Positions 1 through 7,133 of a stretch of DNA of 17,134 bases are shown piece after piece. The DNA lies in assembly GCA_036388095.1 (NCBI GenBank), contig DASVSL010000019.1, positions 1-17,134 on the forward strand. The letters run 5' to 3'. Origin of the DNA: DASVSL01 sp036388095. Lineage in GTDB: Bacteria > Patescibacteriota > Saccharimonadia > Saccharimonadales > Saccharimonadaceae. Positions within the stretch are counted from its first letter, which is position 1; each line of letters begins with the position of its first letter. The notes under the pieces are model-generated. The model saw only the letters and a list, made by a program, of their open reading frames with translations. It had not been told where the DNA came from and did not search any database. A program made the position numbers and the translations under genes.

Positions 1-1756
1 GCCGGACTCGTTCAAGCAGACTTGGCAAGACGCTCAGGCGATAGTACTGCAGATCAGGACTGAGTGCGTTACTGAGACGGAAAGCGGCTGCCGGAGCCTG
101 ATTGGCGCGCGTCAGCGTCCGTTCGTGAACAAAGCTGTACGTCAACACTTCGTTTGCCCCAGCTGTAGCCAAACTACTGCGCAGTGCTTGTTTCATATCG
201 AGCAGTGGATTGCGTGGCGCCGGGCGGACACTGCGGCGCGGCAAGACACGGGGGAGTTTATCAAACCCGTACAACCGACCAATTTCTTCGACGATGTCTT
301 CAGGACGTTCGATGTCGGTGCGCCAAAATGGCACAGTCACATGCAGCGTCTCACTTCCGCCAACAACAAATTCGACGTTACCAAGCAGCGCTGCAATTTC
401 GAGATGCGTCAGATCAAGACCCAGACGATCATTGATGAATTTCGGCGTGACATCAACTACGGTAATAGCGGGTAACCCTTCGTGCTGGTCGTACACTGGG
501 CTCGCCTGCGAACCTCCGGCCGTATCGCTGATTGCTGCGAGTGTTAGCCCAAGAACAGCTGGGGTTTGCAAACTGCTCTGCCCTTTACTAAAGCGAGTCA
601 CAGCATCGGTAAATACGCCATGACGCATGCTGGTACGCCGCACGCTATACATATCAAAGCTGGCACATTCAATCACGATGTTCGTGGTAGCATCGTCCAC
701 TTCACTTGTCTGCCCGCCCATGACACCACCGAGCCCGATCGGTCCGTTGTCATCGGCGATCACAATGTCGGCGCTATCAAGCTGGTAGGTTTTGCCGTTA
801 AGCAGCGTTACTGTTTCGTCGGCGTGTGCTGTTCGAGCGATCAGACTGTGGCCACTTAATTTGTCGTAATCATAGGCGTGAATCGGTTGGCCCGTCAGCA
901 ACATGACGTAATTCGTTACGTCGACCACGTTGTTGATTGGTTTCGCGCCGAGACGAACCAGTTCGGTTTGCAGCCAGATCGGGCTTGGACCTATTGTGAC
1001 GCCCTGTATAGCAACGGCCATGAACCGTGGCACCGCACCGTATGCCTGGTTTTTTACCGTCAGCTCAAGACCTTCGCCCCTGTTAAATTCGGTAAAAACC
1101 TTATACCAGGCCGGTGAGGTAAAGCGCCGCTGGGCCGTGCCGGCAATCTCCCGGGCAACACCAAGTTGCCCGAAACAATCCGGCCGATGCGTGAACATCT
1201 TGTTTTCGATGCCGAGCACCGTGTCGTCGAGTCCATAGGCACTCGCAAACAAAGTCCCCGGATTGACCGGAATAGTAGTCGGTTTCCATTCATTGGCATC
1301 AAGCCCCAATATGCCATCATGGCTATCGCCCAGGCCGAGCTCTTTCGGGCTAGCCAGCATTCCATAGCTTGTGACGCCACGCAGTTTGCGGGCAGCAAGC
1401 ACGAAGGGTTCTTTGTCGGTAAACGTCTCCGGAACAGTGCTGCCTGGCGGCAACCAAACGACCAACATACCGGCGTTCACGTTCGGCGCACCGCACACAA
1501 CTTGGACGTAGCCCTCTGCGTCCCGTTCGATATCAGCTACACTATGACCGTCATCAATTCGGCACACCTTGAGCTTATCGGCGTCCGGGTGCTTGTCGCA
1601 GCTAACGACACGAACGATCGTCGCGCCTTTGTAGCGAGCGCCAATATCAATAATCTCTTCCACGCCACCAAGCTGCGCGTTGACGCGCGCCACGAGCGTC
1701 TCAACCGGCTCAGTCACCGCAGTGTACTGCTTGATGGTATTCAGGCTGACTTTCAT
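1..1756 (-). CDS. pheT: Phenylalanine--tRNA ligase beta subunit, C-terminus off the left edge
   Basis: This is the beta subunit of the alpha2-beta2 phenylalanyl-tRNA synthetase, which charges tRNA-Phe in the cytoplasm and edits mischarged Tyr. I translated the minus strand from ATG at 1756 and the frame stays open for 585 codons to the window edge. Seen: an EMAP/OB-type tRNA-binding domain (about residues 40-155, with CDKHPDADKLKVC); the B3/B4 editing region, including RPDCFGQLGVAREIAG (about 191-206) and the GGVMGG element; a B5 domain with DVTPKFINDRLGL; and the start of the catalytic-like domain (YYRLSVLPSLLERV near the edge). Family members are usually about 790-800 residues, so roughly 200 residues, including the anticodon-binding FDX-ACB domain, lie outside. 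The start codon overlaps the pheS stop in ATGA (1753-1756). A GAGG about 9 nt upstream can serve as the ribosome-binding site, so translation is probably coupled to pheS. Confidence 0.97.
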   Translation of the reverse strand, partial: MKVSLNTIKQYTAVTEPVETLVARVNAQLGGVEEIIDIGARYKGATIVRVVSCDKHPDADKLKVCRIDDGHSVADIERDAEGYVQVVCGAPNVNAGMLVVWLPPGSTVPETFTDKEPFVLAARKLRGVTSYGMLASPKELGLGDSHDGILGLDANEWKPTTIPVNPGTLFASAYGLDDTVLGIENKMFTHRPDCFGQLGVAREIAGTAQRRFTSPAWYKVFTEFNRGEGLELTVKNQAYGAVPRFMAVAIQGVTIGPSPIWLQTELVRLGAKPINNVVDVTNYVMLLTGQPIHAYDYDKLSGHSLIARTAHADETVTLLNGKTYQLDSADIVIADDNGPIGLGGVMGGQTSEVDDATTNIVIECASFDMYSVRRTSMRHGVFTDAVTRFSKGQSSLQTPAVLGLTLAAISDTAGGSQASPVYDQHEGLPAITVVDVTPKFINDRLGLDLTHLEIAALLGNVEFVVGGSETLHVTVPFWRTDIERPEDIVEEIGRLYGFDKLPRVLPRRSVRPAPRNPLLDMKQALRSSLATAGANEVLTYSFVHERTLTRANQAPAAAFRLSNALSPDLQYYRLSVLPSLLERVR

Positions 1757-2805
1757 GAAAACTGCCTCAAAAAATCTAATTTAGCTGACTGGAAATGTCG
1801 AACGTCTTCAATGCCGTATTTCATCATGACCAGACGATCGATTCCTACACCCCAGGCGAAGCCGGTGTACACTGTCGGGTCGATTCCGGCCGCTCGCAGA
1901 ACATTGGGGTGAATCATGCCACTACCAAGCAGTTCGATCCAGCCAGCGTGTGAACAAATACTGCAGCCGGCGCGGTCGCAAAACGGACAGCTCAGGCTGA
2001 TTTCGAGGCTCGGTTCGGTGAATGGGAAATAGAACGGGTTAGTGCGGATTTCGATGGGCTTGTCGTAGTATTCGCGCAAAAAGGTCTGCAGTGTGGCGAT
2101 CAACATACCGGTGTGCACTCCACGATCGACATAGACGCCCTCCAGCTGATAGAAGGTATGCTCGTGACGAGCGTCGAGGTCTTCGTTGCGAAAGACCCGA
2201 TCTGGTACCGCAACGGCGATCGGTTCACCAGTCGACAGGTTCGCGGCGTATTTTTTTAGCAGACGGTTTTGCATCGTGCTCGTGTGTGCCGGGGCGATTA
2301 ACGGATGCTGATTACTATCCGTTTCAACAGTCATAAAGGTGTCGTAATCGTCACGCGCCGGGTGGTTGGCGGGAAAGTTTAGACTTTCGAACATATGGTA
2401 CTGGTCATCAATTTCGCGTGAGCTTTCGATCACGAAACCCATGCGCTGGAAGATTTCACTCAGCCGAGTTATCTCCCTGGTAAGCGGATGGATACTGCCG
2501 TGTTGGCTCGGTAAAAGGGCTGGCTCGGCGGCATCAACATCGAAAGGTGCCGTCACGTCGATTGGTGGTAGCGGAACGGTTTCGGTGACCGAAACTTCGA
2601 CTTTTGCCCGCAGTTCGGCAACCAGTGCATTAACCGCTTTTCCAAACTCGGCCCGTTTTTCTGGCGGCAGTGTCGGAATTGCCCCATATAGTTCTTTGAG
2701 CTCCTTGGCTTTTAGAATGTCGCTCGCTGTATCGAGCGTCGGCAGACGCTTAAGTAGTCGGTGCTTCGTTTTTTGTATGTCTGGCTGCGTCATATCGGCT
2801 TTCAT
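1753..2805 (-). CDS. pheS: Phenylalanine--tRNA ligase alpha subunit
   Basis: This is the catalytic alpha subunit of phenylalanyl-tRNA synthetase, 350 aa and near the usual family length. Residues 1-75 form the N-terminal helical arm. The class II catalytic core follows: HTSTMQNRLL (174-183), a motif 2 region with FRNEDLDARHEHTFYQLEG (205-223), and motif 3 GVGIDRL (319-325). A cysteine cluster CxxC-x4-CxxC (C273, C276, C281, C284) lies just before GWIELLGSGMIHPNVL. It could bind zinc; I recall similar inserts in other bacterial PheS, whereas the E. coli type lacks it. The first ATG (2805) is chosen because a TATACT -10 box lies 9 nt upstream and no Shine-Dalgarno is visible, which fits a nearly leaderless transcript; a second ATG at codon 5 is possible. 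The gene overlaps pheT by 4 nt and heads the pheST operon. Confidence 0.97.
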   Translation of the reverse strand: MKADMTQPDIQKTKHRLLKRLPTLDTASDILKAKELKELYGAIPTLPPEKRAEFGKAVNALVAELRAKVEVSVTETVPLPPIDVTAPFDVDAAEPALLPSQHGSIHPLTREITRLSEIFQRMGFVIESSREIDDQYHMFESLNFPANHPARDDYDTFMTVETDSNQHPLIAPAHTSTMQNRLLKKYAANLSTGEPIAVAVPDRVFRNEDLDARHEHTFYQLEGVYVDRGVHTGMLIATLQTFLREYYDKPIEIRTNPFYFPFTEPSLEISLSCPFCDRAGCSICSHAGWIELLGSGMIHPNVLRAAGIDPTVYTGFAWGVGIDRLVMMKYGIEDVRHFQSAKLDFLRQFS

Positions 2806-2814
2806 ATCTGGTTA

Positions 2815-2843
2815 GAGTATAGCAGTAGCTGACCCCGGGTAAA
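2815..2843 (-). promoter_or_regulatory. pheST promoter, near-leaderless
   Basis: On the minus strand a -35-like TTTACC (2843-2838) is followed after 17 nt by TATACT (2820-2815). The expected start of transcription, about 7 nt further on, falls 2-3 nt before the pheS ATG at 2805. That leaves no room for a Shine-Dalgarno. The site is seen; its use is inferred. Confidence 0.6.
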
Positions 2844-2847
2844 GTAC

Positions 2848-3066
2848 CTAGAAACTTAGCGCTAACGCAACGATTGCGATGACGAGAAGCGCCATTAAAA
2901 CAATGATTACCATTCCGGATCGGCGGGTTGTATGTTGCCCTTCAAGCATGGTCGACTCATGCTCTGGCTCGTCCTTGGCTCGGGCTCGCAGACGGTCTTC
3001 GAGCTCAGTCGCCACCCGTTGTTGGACCTCGCTGCGCTGTTCGTCTTGTCGAAGAAATAATCCCAT
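2848..3066 (-). CDS. Small tail-anchored membrane protein, function unknown
   Basis: This 72-aa protein has a charged, helical, probably cytoplasmic N-terminal part (residues 1-49, many Glu, Arg and Gln, possible short coiled coil). A single hydrophobic segment (about 51-71) runs to the last residues, giving a tail-anchored layout with no signal peptide. I do not recognise a family. The start at 3066 is 28 nt downstream of the ZIP gene stop on the same strand, so it may be co-transcribed with it. A TACTAT sequence 8 nt before the ATG could also be its own -10 box. No Shine-Dalgarno is visible. Its stop is 42 nt upstream of pheS and no terminator hairpin is evident between them. The coding call rests on the clean soluble-plus-TM architecture and the snug fit between neighbours. 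Confidence 0.72.
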   Translation of the reverse strand: MGLFLRQDEQRSEVQQRVATELEDRLRARAKDEPEHESTMLEGQHTTRRSGMVIIVLMALLVIAIVALALSF

Positions 3067-3074
3067 GTGGCTCT

Positions 3075-3080
3075 ATAGTA
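3075..3080 (-). promoter_or_regulatory. Possible -10 box of the 72-aa protein gene
   Basis: TACTAT on the minus strand ends 8 nt before the ATG at 3066, the same spacing as the leaderless-type promoters elsewhere in the window. It matches TATAAT poorly and has no clear -35, so read-through from the ZIP gene is the alternative. Confidence 0.3.
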
Positions 3081-3094
3081 CCAAATCACAGGTA

Positions 3095-3916
3095 TTAGTG
3101 CTCATGGTCGATGTGCTCACTGTGCTCTCCATGGTGGCCGTCGCCTTCAAGAAACCCATGCACGAGGCTTGTCGTGAGGCCAACCAGCAGCAGTGCACCA
3201 AGCATGACTGCGGTTTGGTAATTGGCGACGCGTTGGGAGCGTTCTTCGTGAATCGTCGGGACAAGGTCGCTGGCGGCGATATAGATAAACATACCCGCTG
3301 CGATCGCGAGCAAATACGGTCCAACCCCGAGCAGCGACGAGCCAAGGCCATACGATAAAAGTGCCGCCACGACGGTGACGAAGGCAGACGCAATGTTAAC
3401 GAGAATAACGCGTCGTTTTGACATTCCGAGCGCCAGCAAGACGCCAAAATCTCCGACTTCCTGCGGAATCTCGTGGGCGGCGATCGCTAGAGTCGTCACA
3501 ACCCCCACCATCGGATCCGCCAAAAAAGCCGCACCGATAATGAGACCGTCAATCGCGTTATGTAGTGTATCGCCGGTGACGATCAGTGCCCGTGCCGAGG
3601 CGTTACTGCGTGCCAGTTTTTCACCGGCATGGTTGTGGTGATGGTGGAACCAGCCCAGGGTCCGTTCCAGTACAAAAAATGAGACGAAACCAACCAGCGC
3701 GTAGATCATGACGACACGTAGCTCAAGATTTGATTCGAGTGCTTCGGGCAAAAGATCAAGAAATGCTGCCGCCAGTAACGCCCCGACCGCGAATGGTATT
3801 GCCGTCCGTTGCACCCTCTCGATCGAAAGGTTACGACTAACCAAAAAGAACCCACCGGCGAGTGAAAAAATACTCCCAACCAGACTCGCAAATAATAGTA
3901 GTAACCAGTCGTTCAT
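3095..3916 (-). CDS. ZIP-family metal (Zn2+/Fe2+) transporter
   Basis: This 273-aa multi-spanning protein would import divalent metal, probably zinc, across the membrane. The ZIP signature is clear. TM4 has HNAIDGLIIG (119-128) and TM5 has AAHEIPQEVGD (146-156), giving the paired HN-x2-D and HE-x-PQE metal sites. A His cluster HHHHNH (91-96) lies in the TM3-TM4 loop, and the C-terminal end is His/Glu-rich (261-273). About eight TM segments can be drawn. The reading frame is open far upstream (to 4297), but the true start is the ATG at 3916, preceded by AAAGGA at good Shine-Dalgarno spacing. The upstream extension is the antisense of the aquaporin gene. Transcription probably begins at the TATAAT facing the aquaporin promoter, leaving a leader of about 50 nt. 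Metal specificity cannot be read from the sequence. Confidence 0.93.
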   Translation of the reverse strand: MNDWLLLLFASLVGSIFSLAGGFFLVSRNLSIERVQRTAIPFAVGALLAAAFLDLLPEALESNLELRVVMIYALVGFVSFFVLERTLGWFHHHHNHAGEKLARSNASARALIVTGDTLHNAIDGLIIGAAFLADPMVGVVTTLAIAAHEIPQEVGDFGVLLALGMSKRRVILVNIASAFVTVVAALLSYGLGSSLLGVGPYLLAIAAGMFIYIAASDLVPTIHEERSQRVANYQTAVMLGALLLVGLTTSLVHGFLEGDGHHGEHSEHIDHEH

Positions 3917-3941
3917 ACCGAGTCCTTTCGTTTGCCTCTGT

Positions 3942-3979
3942 TTGACCGCTGTTTTCAGCGTGCTATACTTCGCATTATA
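3942..3979. promoter_or_regulatory. Interlocked divergent promoters (aquaporin plus, ZIP minus)
   Basis: Plus strand: TTGACC (3942-3947), a 16-nt spacer, then TATACT (3964-3969), about 35 nt before the aquaporin ATG. Minus strand: a perfect TATAAT at 3979-3974, about 57 nt before the ZIP ATG, with no good -35. The two -10 boxes face each other only 4 nt apart, so each start point falls in or next to the other -10. Two polymerases could not open both at once. Confidence 0.65.
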
Positions 3980-4004
3980 CCTAAGTTCCACGAGGAGGAT
4001 ATGT

Positions 4005-5000
4005 ATGGCTCGGACAGCCAAAGCAGGAACCAAACCGAAATCGCCACGAGCGGCGAAAGTTGGTCGACCGGCCACAAAGCCAGTCACGAAAAAAACAGTC
4101 GACACATCGACCACAAGTCGTGTCATTAAGGCTGATGCAAAAACAGAAGCTACTGCCAGCACTGGCGGAAGCACGAGCAAAGTCGTTAACAGCACCAGCG
4201 TCAACCGACCGCTCGTCAGCCGGTTTGCCAGCGTCAGCCCGCAAGCATTAGTCGCCGAGGCTGTCGGTACTTTTGGCCTGACACTCGCTGCCCTCACCGC
4301 CCCTACCGATCAACCACTTTTGGTCGGTCTCAGCCTAGCGGTGCTACTAGTCGGGATGATCAGCATTTCAGGCGGTCACTTCAACCCAGCCGTTACGTTC
4401 GGTCTATGGGCGATCCACAAACTTGAAACCGTCAAAATTCCGTTCTTCTGGTTGTCACAGTTTATTGGTGCCCTGGCTGCCTTCATGGTCGTCGGCGCCT
4501 ACAACGGAACCGGTTCGTCGCTCGACATGAGTAACTTTGCGAACTGGGATTGGCGAATCTTCTGGGTCGAAGCGATCGGTACTGCGGTCTTCTTGTTTGG
4601 CCTGGTTGCAACGCTTAAGAATCTCAGTAGCAACCCTGCTCGAGCCGCCGGAATCGGCCTTAGCCTTGCTGCGGGACTTGTCATTGCTGGTGGCCTACTA
4701 ACTGCCAATGCAACGCGCGAACAAACTGCCGTGCAGGGCGGTTCGGCGAAGAGCGTGTCTCAGACCTTCGGCGCGCAAAACGCAGCCCTGAACCCAGCGG
4801 TCGCGCTAGCGCAGACTGAGCGGGACGTACAGGCGATCAACTCGAGCATTAGTGGTGGTGGTGAATCAGCTGGTGATTCACAGCGCAAGCCAAGTCACTT
4901 CACGCTTCCGACGATTCTCGGTACCTTGCTCGGCGCAGCTGTCGGTGCAAACCTCTACCTGCTGCTGACCGGTCTTTCATGGCGCAGCAAACAGCTCTAG
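4005..5000 (+). CDS. Aquaporin/MIP-family channel with basic N-terminal tail
   Basis: This 331-aa protein is an aquaporin-type channel for water or small neutral solutes. It carries GGHFNPAVTFG (NPA at 127-129) and ALNPAVALA (NPA at 263-265) inside a six-TM body. Three things are unusual. First, residues 1-80 form a Lys/Ala/Thr/Pro-rich basic tail resembling histone H1 tails. Second, the second NPA is followed by Val (V266), where aquaporins normally have the Arg of the selectivity filter. Third, polar inserts flank the second half-helix (about 234-258 and 269-299). The frame is open back to 3708, but ATG 4005 is chosen because GAGGAGG lies 6 nt upstream, behind a promoter at 3942-3969. An overlapping ATG at 4001 is in another frame and gives an unrelated short ORF. 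A strong terminator follows. Family call is firm; substrate is unknown. Confidence 0.92.
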   Translation: MARTAKAGTKPKSPRAAKVGRPATKPVTKKTVDTSTTSRVIKADAKTEATASTGGSTSKVVNSTSVNRPLVSRFASVSPQALVAEAVGTFGLTLAALTAPTDQPLLVGLSLAVLLVGMISISGGHFNPAVTFGLWAIHKLETVKIPFFWLSQFIGALAAFMVVGAYNGTGSSLDMSNFANWDWRIFWVEAIGTAVFLFGLVATLKNLSSNPARAAGIGLSLAAGLVIAGGLLTANATREQTAVQGGSAKSVSQTFGAQNAALNPAVALAQTERDVQAINSSISGGGESAGDSQRKPSHFTLPTILGTLLGAAVGANLYLLLTGLSWRSKQL

Positions 5001-5021
5001 CACGTAGACTGGATAAAAACA

Positions 5022-5056
5022 ATATACCCGCTCAGAGATCGAGCGGGTATATTTAT
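5022..5056. terminator. Bidirectional terminator between aquaporin and rmuC
   Basis: A perfect 12-bp stem (5022-5033 with 5041-5052) encloses a 7-nt loop. On the plus strand it is followed by TTATTTA. On the minus strand the exit runs into TTGTTTTTATCC. It sits between the aquaporin stop (5000) and the rmuC stop (5057), so it can end both convergent transcripts. Confidence 0.85.
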
Positions 5057-6145
5057 TTATGTCGTTTCATTCACCGGGTGGGGTTTATCAATCAGTAACG
5101 GCTCAATACCAGGACTGGCTTCACCGATACGGACGATGTCTTTATCAATCTTTTTGAGCTCGTGGTGTGCCGTATTGAAATGATTTACCGTTGTACCGAG
5201 GCTGCTACCGAGTTTGTTCATATAGGCATCATAAGCCTGCAAGTGACGCCCCAGCTGACCAACGCGGACGCGAATGTCCTTGGCCTGTTCTTCGATTTGT
5301 AATGACCTGAGGCCCTGAAGGACGGTCTGCAGATACGCCATGAAACTCGTCGGGCCTACAATGATGACACGTCGCTCGGCAAACGCATATTCAATCAGGT
5401 CACGTCCACCGGCGCCGCTGCTACCTATCTTGTTGATTAGTAAGTCGTAGTACACCGCTTCGCTCGGGATAAACATGAACGCAAAATCCATCGTACCTTC
5501 ATCGGGCCGAATGTATTTACTTGTTTCGTCAATCCTGGCTTTCAGATCAGATCGAACAAGTTTCAAATAGCCTTCACGGCGTAGTTTATCGGGCTCACTG
5601 ACGAGACGATTGTAATTTTCTAGGCTGAACTTACTGTCAATCGGCAGTAGCTTGTTTCGGTCCAGCCGAATCACCGCGTCGACGATATCACCGTTCACGA
5701 AACGGTGCTGCAGCGCAAACCCATCCGGCGGCAGCACGTTGTCGAGCACGGTATGTAAAAAGTATTCCCCCAGAACACCGCGTTGTTTCGGGTTTTGCAA
5801 AATATGTTGCAACGTCTGTAAGTCGGTTGCAACGTCTTTGACCTGTCGGTTGGTTTCATCTAATTTCGTCAAGCGTGTCGTCACATCTGCGATCAGTCGG
5901 GCGCTCTCACTTAACTGCCGGTTGAGCGTATCTTGCATCAAGGCTTGGTTACGATCGAGTTTATCACCGACGGTACTTTGTAAATTATCGCGCAGGGCCT
6001 CGACACTACGGTTTAGCTCGGTAATGTCCTGCTTTAGAAGCGACGACGTGCTATCGGCTGCCGACCGCCCACGCCCGATTGCCATGATGACGATAACGAC
6101 TGCAAGCCCAGCAACGAGAACAATAAGTATAAGCGTAATATCCAC
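5057..6145 (-). CDS. rmuC: RmuC-family DNA recombination protein
   Basis: This 362-aa protein matches the RmuC family, which in E. coli limits inversions at short inverted repeats and has a predicted nuclease-like fold; the exact activity is uncertain. Layout: one N-terminal TM (about 4-22), a coiled coil (about 35-110), then the RmuC domain with NPKQRGVLGEYFL (118-130), LPIDSKFSLENY, FMFIPSEAVYYDLL and RRVIIVGPTSFMAYLQTV. The start is GTG at 6145. A TATACT box lies 6 nt upstream, so the mRNA should begin at or next to the GTG, and no Shine-Dalgarno is seen. The gene lies 14 nt after the five-TM gene, so it may also be read as the last gene of that run. It ends at the shared bidirectional terminator. 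Confidence 0.93.
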   Translation of the reverse strand: MDITLILIVLVAGLAVVIVIMAIGRGRSAADSTSSLLKQDITELNRSVEALRDNLQSTVGDKLDRNQALMQDTLNRQLSESARLIADVTTRLTKLDETNRQVKDVATDLQTLQHILQNPKQRGVLGEYFLHTVLDNVLPPDGFALQHRFVNGDIVDAVIRLDRNKLLPIDSKFSLENYNRLVSEPDKLRREGYLKLVRSDLKARIDETSKYIRPDEGTMDFAFMFIPSEAVYYDLLINKIGSSGAGGRDLIEYAFAERRVIIVGPTSFMAYLQTVLQGLRSLQIEEQAKDIRVRVGQLGRHLQAYDAYMNKLGSSLGTTVNHFNTAHHELKKIDKDIVRIGEASPGIEPLLIDKPHPVNETT

Positions 6146-6151
6146 CCGTTC

Positions 6152-6157
6152 AGTATA
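6152..6157 (-). promoter_or_regulatory. rmuC -10 box, leaderless type
   Basis: TATACT on the minus strand ends 6 nt before the GTG start at 6145. It straddles the gap to the upstream gene stop (6160). No convincing -35 is visible. Confidence 0.5.
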
Positions 6158-6159
6158 AC

Positions 6160-6654
6160 TTACAGGTACGTAAGTATGAGACGAGCGCCGATTGCGAGCA
6201 CAAGCGACAAAACGAGAGCGACAATGAAGTTAGTTGTACGGGCAACCCAACCGAACAGCCCAAAGGCGAGCAAGAACAGCAATGTCTGCCAAGCCGCAGC
6301 GATGTACCACGGCATGACGCCAAGCCACTGGTGCGTCCCCCATAGGGCGACCAAAACGGCGAGGACGATCAGCAGAGGCCGATACACCGCCAGTTTTGCC
6401 AGGACAGCAACACTCGCAACAAGCACGAGGACATGTGCCGTTCCCCATGCGACCGTGCCACCGTTTTGACAGAGCGCGAACGAATCAACGTTGCCGCACA
6501 GCAGTGGCGCCACGACGTAGCGGGCTAAGAGCTCGTACAAAATCCAACCGATCAGTCCGCTCAGCAGTCCTGTTACGAGTAATTTGAGTAACAGCGGCAG
6601 ATCAAAACGGTACGGGTCGTAGTCATAGGTCACATCTTTTGCCTGGTCATTCAT
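6160..6654 (-). CDS. Five-TM integral membrane protein, function unknown
   Basis: This 164-aa protein has about five hydrophobic segments (roughly 19-42, 68-90, 91-108, 114-137 and 141-161) after a short acidic and aromatic N-terminus. Two cysteines (C53, C62) lie in the first loop and could form a disulfide if that loop is outside. I recognise no family. The ATG at 6654 overlaps the stop of the PAP2 gene in ATGA (6651-6654), and an AAGG lies a few nt upstream, so translation is probably coupled. This tight coupling hints at a membrane or envelope role alongside the PAP2 phosphatase and TerC-like protein, but nothing in the sequence shows an activity. Confidence 0.85.
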   Translation of the reverse strand: MNDQAKDVTYDYDPYRFDLPLLLKLLVTGLLSGLIGWILYELLARYVVAPLLCGNVDSFALCQNGGTVAWGTAHVLVLVASVAVLAKLAVYRPLLIVLAVLVALWGTHQWLGVMPWYIAAAWQTLLFLLAFGLFGWVARTTNFIVALVLSLVLAIGARLILTYL

Positions 6655-7133
6655 GCGGTTACCTTACCGGATTTAGCGCTTTTTGTCAATTTTAGGTACC
6701 AGACAGCGCCGGCACAACCGGCCAGTAGTCCACCGATCACGTCAAGGGGTGTATGAACGAGGGCAACCACGCGCGCGGCGCACATCACGACGACAAGAGC
6801 CGCTAAAACATAGGCAATGCGTCGATCACGTCCAAGCTGATAGACCGCCATAACTGCAACAGCACCTAGTAGCGCGTGGTCGGACGGAAAGCCTGGGTTA
6901 TCAACGTACGCCGCACCTGGCGTCAGCCCGAGCTCAATAAACGGCCGTGCGACGGCCGGTTGGTACATCAGGCTCATGAGCTTCCCGACAAGTAAGGACG
7001 TCAGCCCCGCCATCACCAGCACTGGCAGAACTTCCCAAATTCGCCCGCGAAGCCGAGTCAGGATAACTGCTGCCGCTACGCCAAGTACCAGTAGCAGTGT
7101 GCCGTCAGCAAGTACGTTAATGAGTAGTGTCAC
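6651..7133 (-). CDS. PAP2-family phosphatase, BcrC-like (undecaprenyl diphosphatase)
   Basis: This 160-aa membrane protein belongs to the PAP2 (type 2 phosphatidic acid phosphatase) superfamily. The motifs are present: ARPF at 62-65 (C1; the Lys of the usual K-x6-RP is not in place, but K51 lies further up), GFPSDHA at 81-87 (C2, catalytic H86) and ARVVALVHTPLD at 120-131 (C3: R121, H127, D131). The SDHA form and small size resemble BcrC, which recycles undecaprenyl pyrophosphate, the lipid carrier for cell-wall synthesis. The start is GTG 7133 with GGAG 5 nt upstream, inside the end of the TerC-like gene (17-nt overlap), so the genes are transcribed together. The family is firm. The substrate is inferred; other lipid phosphates are possible. 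Confidence 0.87.
   Translation of the reverse strand: MTLLINVLADGTLLLVLGVAAAVILTRLRGRIWEVLPVLVMAGLTSLLVGKLMSLMYQPAVARPFIELGLTPGAAYVDNPGFPSDHALLGAVAVMAVYQLGRDRRIAYVLAALVVVMCAARVVALVHTPLDVIGGLLAGCAGAVWYLKLTKSAKSGKVTA

Noticed and set aside
1166..1912. Long plus-strand open frame (248 codons)
   Set aside because: It is antisense to pheT and the end of pheS, whose conserved domains and motifs are unmistakable on the minus strand.
3708..4004. N-terminal extension of the aquaporin reading frame back to 3708
   Set aside because: It is antisense to the ZIP gene and precedes both the promoter and the Shine-Dalgarno. The ATG at 4005 is the supported start.
3917..4297. N-terminal extension of the ZIP reading frame up to 4297
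   Set aside because: The extension is antisense to the aquaporin gene. The ATG at 3916 has a good Shine-Dalgarno and starts exactly at the ZIP domain.
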